Shown here: positions 7,269 to 15,242 of the stretch, in pieces | How the letters are laid out: each line of letters begins with the position of its first letter | Numbering within the stretch: the first letter of the stretch is position 1 | Assembly: GCA_023459655.1 (NCBI GenBank) | Contig: JAEWTE010000032.1 | Span: 1-21,762 of the forward strand | Origin: Candidatus Parcubacteria bacterium | Lineage (GTDB): Bacteria > Patescibacteriota > Patescibacteriia > Patescibacteriales > Patescibacteriaceae | Direction of reading: 5' to 3' | DNA: 21,762 nucleotides | The notes under the pieces: generated by a model | What the model saw: the letters and a program-made list of their open reading frames with translations, nothing else | Told to the model about the DNA's origin: nothing | Databases searched by the model: none | Program-made: the position numbers and the translations under genes

Positions 7269-7550
7269 ATGGTAATTCCTAGTGAATTATTGGTTTGGCG
7301 TCAGACTATCGCCAGTGGTCAAGTCTGGAGTTTAAAAATAAAGGTTATGACCAATTGTCAGCGGCGGGGTTGGCTTGGCCAAATGGCCGATGGCAGCTGG
7401 AAGATTGGGTTAGCTGAACCAGCTATTAATGGTCGAGCTAATCAAGCATTATTGTTGTGGTTGGCCAATGAATTGGGTTGTAATTTTGAGCAATTAATGA
7501 TTATTAGTGGTAAGTCAGTTAGTCGTAAAATTATTCGCTTTATTTTATAA
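7269..7550 (+). CDS. DUF167 (YggU-like) family protein, 93 aa
   Basis: A small alpha/beta protein of the DUF167/YggU family, whose biochemical role is not established. The family pattern is visible: SLKIKVMTNCQRRG in the first strand pair, then IGLAEPAINGRANQALLLWLANELG (the usual P-x-x-G-x-A-N helix start, about residues 51-61), and the closing IISGKSVSRKIIRFIL (usual SG-x-x-x-R-x-K). Length is typical. The ATG lies 5 bases after the preceding stop and 3 bases separate the stop from queH, so it belongs to the 6001-8099 operon. A frequent CPR-style conserved hypothetical; function not inferred. Confidence 0.85.
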   Translation: MVIPSELLVWRQTIASGQVWSLKIKVMTNCQRRGWLGQMADGSWKIGLAEPAINGRANQALLLWLANELGCNFEQLMIISGKSVSRKIIRFIL

Positions 7551-7553
7551 GTT

Positions 7554-8099
7554 ATGACTGAAAAAAATAAGCCAAAATTATTATTGCATATTTGTTGTGG
7601 ACCATGTGCTACAGTGGCAGCTAAGCGGCTAATGGTTGATTATGAAATAGTATTATTTTTTTATAATCCAAATATTGAGCCGATCGAAGAATGGCAATTA
7701 AGAGTAGAATCAGCTGAAAAATTAGCTCAAGCCTATGATTTACCATTAATTATTGATGATAGTGGAGCCGAAGATTGGTTAACCATGGCTAAACCATTAG
7801 CTAGCGAACCGGAGCGTGGTCGTCGTTGTCAGTTTTGTTATGAATGGCGATTGCGTCAAACTGCTCAGCGAGCCGATCAGGAAAATTGTGCTTATTTTGC
7901 TACTAGTTTAACAGTTAGTCCCTATAAAGATAAGGCGGTTATTAATAAAATTGGATCAATTGTTTCAGAAACAGTTATTGTTAATTATTTGTTAACTGAT
8001 TTTCAAACAGATAGCGGCTATCAACAATCGATTATTTTGTCTAAAAAGCTTGGTCTTTATCGGCAGAAATATTGTGGTTGTCAATTTAGTCAGCAGTAG
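7554..8099 (+). CDS. queH: Epoxyqueuosine reductase QueH
   Basis: QueH (formerly DUF208) reduces epoxyqueuosine to queuosine at the tRNA wobble position, the last step of the pathway, and is not homologous to QueG. All signature cysteines are present: CCGPC (C14, C15, C18), CQFC (C92, C95) and CGC (C174, C176). These bind an iron-sulfur cluster and a second metal in characterised members. Other family blocks are FFYNPNIEP-EEW (35-47), GRRCQFCYEWRL and FATSLTVSPYKD (115-126). The 181-residue length is normal. No other queuosine gene is in the window, so queA, tgt or precursor salvage must be encoded elsewhere. Last gene of the 6001 operon; 3 bases separate it from the DUF167 gene. Confidence 0.93.
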   Translation: MTEKNKPKLLLHICCGPCATVAAKRLMVDYEIVLFFYNPNIEPIEEWQLRVESAEKLAQAYDLPLIIDDSGAEDWLTMAKPLASEPERGRRCQFCYEWRLRQTAQRADQENCAYFATSLTVSPYKDKAVINKIGSIVSETVIVNYLLTDFQTDSGYQQSIILSKKLGLYRQKYCGCQFSQQ

Positions 8100-8116
8100 T
8101 TTTTTACCTGGCCCCG

Positions 8117-8125
8117 TGTTATAAT
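8117..8125 (+). promoter_or_regulatory. Extended -10 promoter of the pilT-murJ operon
   Basis: TGTTATAAT is a perfect extended -10 element (TG-n-TATAAT). No good -35 is visible at 16-18 bases, as expected for extended -10 promoters. The predicted start near 8132 leaves a leader of about 14 bases without an SD before pilT ATG 8146. Confidence 0.7.
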
Positions 8126-8145
8126 GAGCTTAAAGATTAAATATT

Positions 8146-9189
8146 ATGGATTTACAACCTTATTTTGAGCAAGCTATCGCTCAAAAAGCCTCGGATATTC
8201 ATTTAGTTGGTGGTAGTTCACCCCACCTGCGAATTGATGGACAATTATTAAAACTTAGTGATGAAATTATTGATCCTAAACAATTGGCTGACGCGGTCTA
8301 TGGTTTTTTAGATCAGCGGTTAATTGATCGATTGGAGAGTAATAAGGAGTTAGACATTTCCCAGGCGATTGGTGGTGGGCATTTTCGTATTAACCTTCAT
8401 TACCAGCGTGGGGTAATTGGTTTAACTGCTCGACTTATTTCAAGTATTATTCCTGATCCGACTGAAATCGGTTTGGATGAAAATTTACAGCGATTAGCTT
8501 TTTTAAATGATGGTTTAGTTTTAGTTGTTGGAGCCTGTGGATCTGGTAAATCAACTACTTTAGCTAGTTTATTAGGTTTAGTTAATCGTGAGCGTCAGGG
8601 CAAGATTATTACTATTGAGGATCCAATTGAATATATTTTTAAAAATGATCGTTGCTTAATTGAGCAACGTGAAATTGGTATTGATACCAATGATTTTGCA
8701 GTGGCTTTAAAATATGTTTTACGACAAGATCCTAATGTAATTATGGTTGGTGAGATGCGGGATAATGAGACTATGGAGGCGGCTTTAACAGCGGCTGAAA
8801 CGGGCCATTTAGTTTTTTCTACTCTACATACTAATACAGCAGCTGAGTCATTATCTCGTATTGTTAGTTCTTTTCCAGCTTATCAGCAAAGTCAGATTGC
8901 TACTAAGTTATCAATGTGTCTTAGATCAGTTATTTCTCAACGGCTTTTACCAGCGGCTGGTGGTGGTCGAGTAGCGGTTCGTGAGGTGATGTTTAATACT
9001 CCAGCTATTGCTAATTTATTGCGTAGTCAAAAACCTGAACAGATTCCATCAATTATTCAAACATCATCGCGTGATGGTATGATTTCTTTTAATCGGGCTG
9101 TTGAGCAATTATTGGTGGCTGGATTGATTGCACCAGAGGTAGCCAGCGTTTATCAACGAGGTGATTCGGGGGCATCTTATTGGCGTTAA
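8146..9189 (+). CDS. pilT: PilT-like type IV pilus retraction ATPase
   Basis: A hexameric secretion-type ATPase that powers pilus retraction at the inner face of the membrane. The 347 residues match PilT length (about 345) rather than the longer PilB. The N-terminal domain starts with KASDIHLVGGSSPHLRIDG (about 14-32). The Walker A is GACGSGKS (129-136), the Asp-box region is TIEDPIEYIF, the Walker B is VIMVGEMRD (198-206) and the His-box is STLHTN (225-230). No other pilus gene is in the window, so the fibre and assembly genes are elsewhere; type IV pili are common in Patescibacteria. First gene of a long operon with no SD. PilU-type paralogs or a DNA-uptake role cannot be excluded. Confidence 0.92.
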   Translation: MDLQPYFEQAIAQKASDIHLVGGSSPHLRIDGQLLKLSDEIIDPKQLADAVYGFLDQRLIDRLESNKELDISQAIGGGHFRINLHYQRGVIGLTARLISSIIPDPTEIGLDENLQRLAFLNDGLVLVVGACGSGKSTTLASLLGLVNRERQGKIITIEDPIEYIFKNDRCLIEQREIGIDTNDFAVALKYVLRQDPNVIMVGEMRDNETMEAALTAAETGHLVFSTLHTNTAAESLSRIVSSFPAYQQSQIATKLSMCLRSVISQRLLPAAGGGRVAVREVMFNTPAIANLLRSQKPEQIPSIIQTSSRDGMISFNRAVEQLLVAGLIAPEVASVYQRGDSGASYWR

Positions 9190-9218
9190 TTTTGGTTAAA
9201 TAATTTAATTTTAAATTT

Positions 9219-9959
9219 ATGGAAATTACTATTGGTGTCGTTATTGTTATTTTAATTTTAGCTAGTTTGCGACAAATAAATCAATATCAACGAGGTGTTT
9301 TATTTACTATGGGTCGATTTAGTCGGATTATGGAACCAGGTTGGCGATTAGTCATTCCAATATTTCAGAGTTATCAGAAAGTAGATATGCGAATTAAGGC
9401 GGTTGATGTTCCTGATCAAAAGGCGATTACCAAAGACAATGTTTCGGTGATTGTTAATGCTGTGCTTTATTATAAGGTTTTTGATGCTTCTAAGGCAGTA
9501 ATTGAAGTAGAGAATTTTTATTATGCTGTTTCACAATATGCTCAAACTACTATGCGCAATATTGTTGGTGAAGTTAGTTTAGATGAATTATTGGCTAATC
9601 GAGAAAAAATTGCTGAACGTATTCGTGAGATTGTTGATGTAGAGACTGATGCTTGGGGTTTAAAAGTTAGTAATGTTGAGCTTAAAGATGTTAGTTTGCC
9701 GTCGAATATGGAGAGAACGATTGCTAAACAGGCCGAGGCTGAACGAGAAAAGCGAGCGGTAATTATTAATTCAGAAGGAGAAGTGGCAGCCGCAGAGAAT
9801 ATGGCTAAGGCGGCTAAGACACTATCTATGTCACCCGGTGCTCTTCATTTAAGAACCCTGCAATCGATTAATGATATTTCTTCTGATCAATCTAATACAG
9901 TTATTTTTGCTGTTCCAGTGGAGGCTTTGCGGGCCTTAGAAGGGTTAGATAAAAAATAA
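9219..9959 (+). CDS. Slipin (SPFH/stomatin-family membrane protein)
   Basis: A membrane-anchored SPFH protein. One N-terminal hydrophobic segment (about residues 4-17) is followed by the SPFH domain with the classic slipin run: QYQRGVLFTMGRF (22-34), EPGWRLVIPIF, KVDMRIKAVDVPDQKAITKDNVSV, VENFYYAVSQYAQTTMRNIVGE, LDELLANRE and WGLKVSNVELKDVSLP. It ends in the QAEAEREKRAVIINSEGE coiled-coil region. Members oligomerise in membrane microdomains and often pair with an NfeD protein; no NfeD is adjacent here. The next gene, 3 bases on, is a Trp-rich multi-pass membrane protein that may be its partner by position only. Length (246) is typical. Biological role unknown. Confidence 0.92.
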   Translation: MEITIGVVIVILILASLRQINQYQRGVLFTMGRFSRIMEPGWRLVIPIFQSYQKVDMRIKAVDVPDQKAITKDNVSVIVNAVLYYKVFDASKAVIEVENFYYAVSQYAQTTMRNIVGEVSLDELLANREKIAERIREIVDVETDAWGLKVSNVELKDVSLPSNMERTIAKQAEAEREKRAVIINSEGEVAAAENMAKAAKTLSMSPGALHLRTLQSINDISSDQSNTVIFAVPVEALRALEGLDKK

Positions 9960-9962
9960 ATT

Positions 9963-10718
9963 ATGCTTGAGTCAAGTAATAAAATACCCCTGTTGATTGG
10001 TTTTTTGACTTGGCTTAGCCTGCAGGTTATTGGTTGGCAAGTCAACTATATTTATTGGCTAGCTGGTTTTATTGTTTTAGTTTTGTTAGCATCAACTTGG
10101 TTAACGGGGATTCGTCAAGCTTGGCACTATAAGATTGTTATTTGGTTAATTCCGACTTTAAATTTTTTAGCTTGGTGTGGTTTTTTAACTATTATTAATA
10201 ATTCATTAATTCGTAATTTGTTAATTATTATTGCTACAATTAGTCAGTGGTGGTATTGGCAGCGTGGTTTACCAGTTTGGTTGAAAGGATCGGAGCCAAT
10301 AATTTGGCGGCGGACAATTAATGTTTTGAATTTAATAACTATTTGGTTATTGGCCGCTTCACTTTATGGTTGGCAGGCATTTTTGGCTTGGTCAATTTTA
10401 TGGCCATGGTTATTATGGTTATTGTCTTCAGTAATTATTGTATTGGCTGATTATTATTTTTCTAGTTTAAAGCCCTTGGCTTATTGGCCAGTAATGTTGG
10501 CTGGCTGGCTGATTTTGGGTCAATTATTTTTAATTATTTATTTTTTACCAAGCTCTAATCTAGTTTTGGCTTATTTTTTGTTGGCAAGTTATTATTTATT
10601 GAGTCAAATTAGCCGGAATAGCTTAATGAAGATAAATACTGCTAAACGATTAAGGTATCAATTAATTATTTTATTCATCGGATTATTTCTGGTTTCTTTA
10701 ACGGCCAAATGGTTCTAA
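9963..10718 (+). CDS. Trp-rich multi-pass membrane protein, 251 aa
   Basis: I recognise no family. The protein is almost entirely hydrophobic, with roughly seven or eight candidate membrane helices between residue 8 and the C-terminus (for example 8-24, 30-46, 59-79, 82-95, 122-138, 145-162, 172-196 and 232-247). Short polar loops include GSEPIIWRR and SRNSLMKINTAKRLR, whose positive charges suggest cytoplasmic sides. By my count it has 21 tryptophans (about 8 percent), several in clusters such as QWWYWQRG and WPWLLW. No catalytic motif is evident. It lies 3 bases after the slipin and 15 bases before the HtrA-like gene in the same operon. A polytopic scaffold or transporter-like role is possible but unsupported. 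Confidence 0.75.
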   Translation: MLESSNKIPLLIGFLTWLSLQVIGWQVNYIYWLAGFIVLVLLASTWLTGIRQAWHYKIVIWLIPTLNFLAWCGFLTIINNSLIRNLLIIIATISQWWYWQRGLPVWLKGSEPIIWRRTINVLNLITIWLLAASLYGWQAFLAWSILWPWLLWLLSSVIIVLADYYFSSLKPLAYWPVMLAGWLILGQLFLIIYFLPSSNLVLAYFLLASYYLLSQISRNSLMKINTAKRLRYQLIILFIGLFLVSLTAKWF

Positions 10719-10733
10719 TTTAAAGATATTTTT

Positions 10734-11825
10734 ATGAAGTCAAATCATCTTTCCTTAAAATTTTCTTCTAATTTTTGGTGGTGGCTATTAGCTATTATCG
10801 TTAATTTAAGTTTAGCTTTGGTTTTATTTAAATATTTTTTTACATTGGGGCAAGTCGATTTATTAACATCAACTGCTTTGCCTGGGCAGAATGTATCGGG
10901 GTTACCAACTATTGTCCATAGTCAATTAGACTTAAAACGATTGGCTCGAATTGATTATAATGAGGCGGCTAGTTTATGGCCGGAATTGGGGGCTAGTACT
11001 ATTAAGATATTTAAATCGTCTGATATTATTGACAATAATCTGGTGGGACAATTTAATAATTTATATGATTTACATCAACCATTAGCTATTGCCTGGTCAG
11101 TGACTAACGATGGTTGGTTAATTTCTTCTTATGATTTAGCTAGTTGGTCGGAATTGGTGGCAGTAACCGATAATCATAAGGTTTATAAAATAAATCAAAA
11201 AACAGTTGACCCAATGACCGGCTTGATTTTTTATCGACTCGAAGGGGTTAATAATTTAGTACCAATTAAGTTGGGAGAAAATGGTTGGAGTCGACCAGGC
11301 CAATTATTTTATAATTTAGATGGTCGAGGTAGCTTTCAGGCTGTTTGGCTACAAAAGATCAATAATGATGAAGAACGGTTAATAATTAATAGCGATAATT
11401 TGCGGCAACGCTGGGAATTCTCTAAAACTATTCCTAGTTCTGTTATTTTTAAGGGGGCAGGTGAATTATTCGGTTTGATTAATGGTCAAAATAAATTTGT
11501 GCCGGTTAATTATATTAAATCTGGCTTGACTAGCTTGTTAGCTAAAGGTAATTTTAAACGAATAGTTTTGGGATTAGAATATATAGATTTAAATCGATTA
11601 TCAGCTGATCGTTATGGTCTTTTAGTTAAAAATATTGTTGAAGATAGTCCAGCAGATAAAGCTGGACTTAAGGTTGGTGATATATTATTAAGTATTGATG
11701 AAATTAATTTAGATGGTGAGGCGTCAATTAATGAGATATTACAAAATTATCGAATTAATGATCGAGCTAGTTTAATTGTTCAGCGATCGGGCCAAAATCG
11801 TCAATTAGATTGCCATTTTAATTAG
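10734..11825 (+). CDS. HtrA-like PDZ protein with apparently dead protease domain
   Basis: A 363-residue protein with one N-terminal membrane anchor (about residues 14-36), so the rest is probably outside the cytoplasmic membrane. The layout follows HtrA/DegP: anchor, a trypsin-like region (about 75-265) and a C-terminal PDZ (about 278-360; VEDSPADKAGLKVGDILLSID is diagnostic). In the middle, AWSVTNDGWLISS (120-132) aligns with the usual GSGFIIDxDGxIxTNxHVV, but the His site falls in SYDLASW. The usual GNSGGPL Ser site corresponds to FKGAGELFGLING (239-251), without Ser. The usual Asp region falls near DPMTGLIFYRLE (159-170). So at least Ser and His are missing, implying a pseudoprotease. The homology of the middle domain is my reading from pattern and order; the PDZ call is firm. 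Confidence 0.8.
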   Translation: MKSNHLSLKFSSNFWWWLLAIIVNLSLALVLFKYFFTLGQVDLLTSTALPGQNVSGLPTIVHSQLDLKRLARIDYNEAASLWPELGASTIKIFKSSDIIDNNLVGQFNNLYDLHQPLAIAWSVTNDGWLISSYDLASWSELVAVTDNHKVYKINQKTVDPMTGLIFYRLEGVNNLVPIKLGENGWSRPGQLFYNLDGRGSFQAVWLQKINNDEERLIINSDNLRQRWEFSKTIPSSVIFKGAGELFGLINGQNKFVPVNYIKSGLTSLLAKGNFKRIVLGLEYIDLNRLSADRYGLLVKNIVEDSPADKAGLKVGDILLSIDEINLDGEASINEILQNYRINDRASLIVQRSGQNRQLDCHFN

Positions 11826-11829
11826 TAAT

Positions 11830-13011
11830 ATGAGTATAAAAACAATCGCTAGTTTACCAAGTTTAGCTAATAAAACAATTTTCTTGCGGCTTGATTTAAA
11901 CGTTCCAATAGTTGATGGACAAATTAGTGAAGATTATAAAATAAAATCGGCGCAATTATCAATTGAACAGTTATTAAAATCTGGTGCTAAAATTGTGATT
12001 GCTAGTCACTTAGGTGATCCAATGGTTAATGGTCGGCTAGTAGCCCGAGCTAAATCAAGATTATCTATGAAACCAGTAATTAATAGGTTGGGTGAGTTAC
12101 TGGGTAGTCCAATTGATTTTTTATCAGGCCAAGATTTAATTAAAATTAAAACCAAACTTGATAAATCTAGTAAAAGATTATTAGCTATTGATAATTTGCG
12201 TTTTTGGTCAGGTGAATTAACTAATGATTCTGATTTTGCTCAAGAATTAGCCAATTTGGCTGATATTTATATTAATGATGCTTTTGCAGTTAGTCATCGA
12301 CGACAGGCCTCAGTGGCGGCTATCAAAACTTTTTTGCCAAGTTTTGCTGGACCTTTATTAGAGAGGGAGGTTATTAATTTATCGCAGGCATTAAAGCCTA
12401 AAAAACCGTTTATTTTAGTGTTAGGTGGAGCCAAGGTTAATACTAAGGTTAATTTAATTGATCGTTTAGGTCGAAAAGCTCAAAAAATATTAATTGGCGG
12501 TGGACTGGCTAATAATTTTTTAGCTGCCAAGGGTTATAATGTTGGTCAGTCATTAATTGATCAAGAAAGTATTAGTTTGGCTGGTCAATTAATTAAAAAA
12601 TTTAATAAAAAAATAATAATTCCTAGTGATGTTATAGTAGCTAATGCTGATAATCATCCGACTCTTCGTTCAATTGATTTGGTTAGTCACAAGGATAGGA
12701 TATTAGATATTGGGCCAGCCACTATCCAAGAATTTAGTCGTCAGATTAAAAAGGCTAAAACAATTGTTTGGAATGGGCCGATGGGTAAATTTGAAGAAGA
12801 GCATTATTGTTGTGGTACGCTTTTTGTGGCTCGAGAAATTGCTTGTCGATCAAAAGGTGAGTCGTTTGGTTTGGTTGGTGGTGGTGAGACTGTCGCTGCA
12901 CTACAGATGACCAAGATGGCTAATTATGTTGACTGGGTTTCAACGGCTGGTGGGGCAATGTTGGCTTTTTTAGGTGGAGAATCTATGCCCGGTTTAGATA
13001 AAATAATTTAA
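11830..13011 (+). CDS. pgk: Phosphoglycerate kinase
   Basis: Catalyses 1,3-bisphosphoglycerate plus ADP to 3-phosphoglycerate plus ATP in glycolysis. The 393 residues match the family. Visible blocks are FLRLDLNVP (18-26, with D22 and N24), ASHLG (58-62), DNLRF (121-125), INDAFAVSHRRQAS (148-161), GGAKVNTKVNLIDRL (199-213), LIGGGLANNFL, WNGPMGKFE (314-322), GGGETVAA (350-357) and STAGGAMLAFLGG (371-383). Two substrate-pocket positions differ from the usual sequence: DYKI (K37) where TRI or YRI is typical, and SHLGDP (D63) where SHLGRP is typical. Other key arginines (R124, R157) remain. It sits 4 bases after the HtrA-like gene and 18 before enolase, with no SD. Confidence 0.95.
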   Translation: MSIKTIASLPSLANKTIFLRLDLNVPIVDGQISEDYKIKSAQLSIEQLLKSGAKIVIASHLGDPMVNGRLVARAKSRLSMKPVINRLGELLGSPIDFLSGQDLIKIKTKLDKSSKRLLAIDNLRFWSGELTNDSDFAQELANLADIYINDAFAVSHRRQASVAAIKTFLPSFAGPLLEREVINLSQALKPKKPFILVLGGAKVNTKVNLIDRLGRKAQKILIGGGLANNFLAAKGYNVGQSLIDQESISLAGQLIKKFNKKIIIPSDVIVANADNHPTLRSIDLVSHKDRILDIGPATIQEFSRQIKKAKTIVWNGPMGKFEEEHYCCGTLFVAREIACRSKGESFGLVGGGETVAALQMTKMANYVDWVSTAGGAMLAFLGGESMPGLDKII

Positions 13012-13029
13012 TTTTATTATAGAAAAAGT

Positions 13030-14298
13030 ATGGCGATAATTGCACAATTGACTGCTCGAGAAATTCTTGATTCTAGAGGTAATCCAACTATTGAAGCTAA
13101 AATTACGCTAGATAATGGTCTAACAGCTAAAGCCGGAGTTCCGTCTGGAGCATCTACTGGTGTTCATGAAGCTCATGAATTAAGGGATGGTGATAATAAT
13201 CGTTATGGTGGCAAGGGAGTTTTACAGGCGATTAATAATATTAAAGAGATTATTGCTCCTCAATTAATTGGTCAAGATATAACCGCTTTGTCGGAAATTG
13301 ATAAGGTGATGATTGAATTAGATGGTACAGCCAATAAGCAAAAATTAGGAGCGAATTCTATTTTAGCAGTTTCAATGGCTTGTGCTCGAGCGGGAGCATT
13401 AGCGACTGGACAAGAGTTATATGCTTATTTAGCCAGTAATTATAATTTTTCAGTTGATAATTATCGTTTACCAACTCCAAGCTTTAATATTTTTAATGGG
13501 GGTAAGCATGCTGATACTAATGTTGATTTTCAAGAGTTCATGATTTTGCCGCTGGCCCAAAACACTGTTGCTGAAAAAATTAGATTGGGTTCCGAGATAT
13601 TTCATGCTTTGGGAGAGATTATGAAAGAAGCTGGTTTAGACACTGATTTAGGCAATGAGGGTGGTTATGCACCTCATGTTGAGCGTAGTGAACAGGTTAT
13701 GGAAATGATTGTTAAGGCAATAAGTCGAGCAGGTTATCAGCCAAAAGAACAGGTTGGTGTTGGATTAGATGTTGGCTCGTCAGAGTTATATGATCAAGTT
13801 ACTAATAAATATATTTTCTCTTTAGATAAGTGGCAATTTAGTGCGGATGAATTAATAGCTAAATATCGGGAATGGTTTGAAAAATATCCAATTATTTCAA
13901 TTGAAGATGGACTGGCTGAAGATGATTGGCAGGGTTGGCAAAAAATGACCACTGAACTGGGTGATCGAATGCTTTTAATTGGCGATGATTTATTTGTTAC
14001 TCAAACAGAACGGCTGCGTCAAGGTATTGCCGACCAAGTTGCTAATGCTATTTTAATCAAACTGAACCAGGTTGGAACAGTAACGGAAACGATTGACTGT
14101 ATTAAGATTGCTCAGCAAAATAATTATAAAATTATGATTTCTCATCGTAGTGGTGAAACCAATGATGATTTTATTGCTGATTTGGCAGTAGCGGTTGGGT
14201 CTGATTATATTAAAAGTGGATCATTGGCTCGTGGAGAAAGACTAGCTAAGTATAATCGTTTAATGGAAATTGAGGAACAATTAGCTGGCAATTTTTAA
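13030..14298 (+). CDS. eno: Enolase
   Basis: Converts 2-phosphoglycerate to phosphoenolpyruvate. The 422 residues and all active-site blocks are normal: SGASTGVHEA (39-48), GGKHADTNVDFQEFM (157-171, with H160), DLGNEGGYAP (206-215, with the catalytic acid E210), the metal ligands D247, E292 (ISIEDGLAEDDW) and D319 (LIGDDLF), the catalytic base K344 in ILIKLNQVGT, and SHRSGETNDD (371-380). In contrast to the next gene it looks fully active. It follows pgk by 18 bases and precedes the iPGM-like gene by 2 bases, so all three are one transcript. Confidence 0.97.
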   Translation: MAIIAQLTAREILDSRGNPTIEAKITLDNGLTAKAGVPSGASTGVHEAHELRDGDNNRYGGKGVLQAINNIKEIIAPQLIGQDITALSEIDKVMIELDGTANKQKLGANSILAVSMACARAGALATGQELYAYLASNYNFSVDNYRLPTPSFNIFNGGKHADTNVDFQEFMILPLAQNTVAEKIRLGSEIFHALGEIMKEAGLDTDLGNEGGYAPHVERSEQVMEMIVKAISRAGYQPKEQVGVGLDVGSSELYDQVTNKYIFSLDKWQFSADELIAKYREWFEKYPIISIEDGLAEDDWQGWQKMTTELGDRMLLIGDDLFVTQTERLRQGIADQVANAILIKLNQVGTVTETIDCIKIAQQNNYKIMISHRSGETNDDFIADLAVAVGSDYIKSGSLARGERLAKYNRLMEIEEQLAGNF

Positions 14299-14300
14299 TT

Positions 14301-15221
14301 ATGAAAGAAAAAGTTAATTATAAATTAAATAATTCAGAGAAGGGTCCAGTTGTTTTGATATTATTGGATGGTTGGGGAATCGCTAAACCAGGTTTGAGCA
14401 ATATTTTTGCTCAGTCAGTTTGGCCTAATTTATTTGATTATTTGCAACAATATCCATTAGCGGCGTTAGCTGGATTAAATAGTGATTATTTAAAGCCCAG
14501 TGAAGCTTATTGGCAAATTGGCAATGGTCAAAATGATCAAACGATTCCTGGATTAGGTGAAGTAATTAATCAGCCTGGTTTAACTGATTTATTAGATCGA
14601 GCAGGTCTGTATCAGGCCTATTTAGCTGAAACAGAAAATTTCCCATTATTAATTAATTATTTAGCTGATAATCAACAGAGCAGTCGGATTGATTATCAAT
14701 TATTTAGTAGTCCGTTGAATAATAATTATAATGAGAATGTTTTATCAGCCAGTCGTATGGTAATTGAGCAATCAATTAAATATTGGCGCAGTAAACAACC
14801 CGATTTTATGACTATTAGTTTAGCTAGTTGGAACTTAATTAGTCGTTATGGTGATGTTGCTGGTGCGATTAAGGCAGTAGCGGAGATAGACAAGTTATTA
14901 CCAAAATTAATTGCTTCTATCCAACAAGTAGGAGCAACTATTATATTGACATCAGCTTATGGTCGGCTGGAGGAAATGATTGATCCGTTGACTGATAAAA
15001 TTAATATGGGACCTAGTGCTAACCCAGTACCAATGTTAATAATTGGTCAGCAATGGCAAGGGCAGAGTTTAGGTGAAGTAGAAATAATCTCTAATGATTT
15101 AAGTGTTTTGCCAATTTCAGGGTCATTGCGATCAATTTCTCCGACCATTTTAGCCTTATTAGGAATTGATCGACCTAATTATTTAGCTGAGCCACTTTTG
15201 CCAGCTAGTTTCATTGATTGA
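14301..15221 (+). CDS. iPGM-like protein lacking the insert domain and catalytic residues (pseudoenzyme)
   Basis: A 306-residue protein whose start and order of blocks match cofactor-independent phosphoglycerate mutase (GpmI, about 510 aa, alkaline phosphatase superfamily). VVLILLDGWGIAKPG (17-31) keeps the first metal Asp (D23). The phosphoserine block GNSEVGH is replaced by QIGNGQN (72-78). The roughly 230-residue phosphotransferase insert is absent. AETEK-x-x-H becomes AETENFPLL (109-117). NPDMVGHTGN becomes SLASWNLISRYGD (173-185). TADHGNAE-M becomes TSAYGRLEEM (217-226). HT-x-PVP becomes SANPVP (239-244). The end SISPTILALLGIDRP (278-292) is typical. The frame is intact with normal codon use, so this looks like a maintained non-catalytic paralogue rather than decay. 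It lies 2 bases after eno and 21 before murJ. Confidence 0.85.
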   Translation: MKEKVNYKLNNSEKGPVVLILLDGWGIAKPGLSNIFAQSVWPNLFDYLQQYPLAALAGLNSDYLKPSEAYWQIGNGQNDQTIPGLGEVINQPGLTDLLDRAGLYQAYLAETENFPLLINYLADNQQSSRIDYQLFSSPLNNNYNENVLSASRMVIEQSIKYWRSKQPDFMTISLASWNLISRYGDVAGAIKAVAEIDKLLPKLIASIQQVGATIILTSAYGRLEEMIDPLTDKINMGPSANPVPMLIIGQQWQGQSLGEVEIISNDLSVLPISGSLRSISPTILALLGIDRPNYLAEPLLPASFID

Positions 15222-15242
15222 GTTAGTTAGATTGTAGTTGTT

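Noticed and set aside
12710..12910. Frame of 66 codons inside pgk
   Set aside because: Overlaps the conserved C-terminal Pgk blocks in another frame; no start signal.
15219..15221. TGA at the end of the iPGM-like gene read as glycine (code 25)
   Set aside because: Read-through would add only three codons before TAG, and no long frame in the window has an internal TGA; code 11 explains all genes.
14301..15221. Simple truncated or decayed gpmI pseudogene
   Set aside because: No frameshift or premature stop is seen, codon use is as in neighbours, and the deletion coincides with a domain boundary while both ends of the protein are kept.
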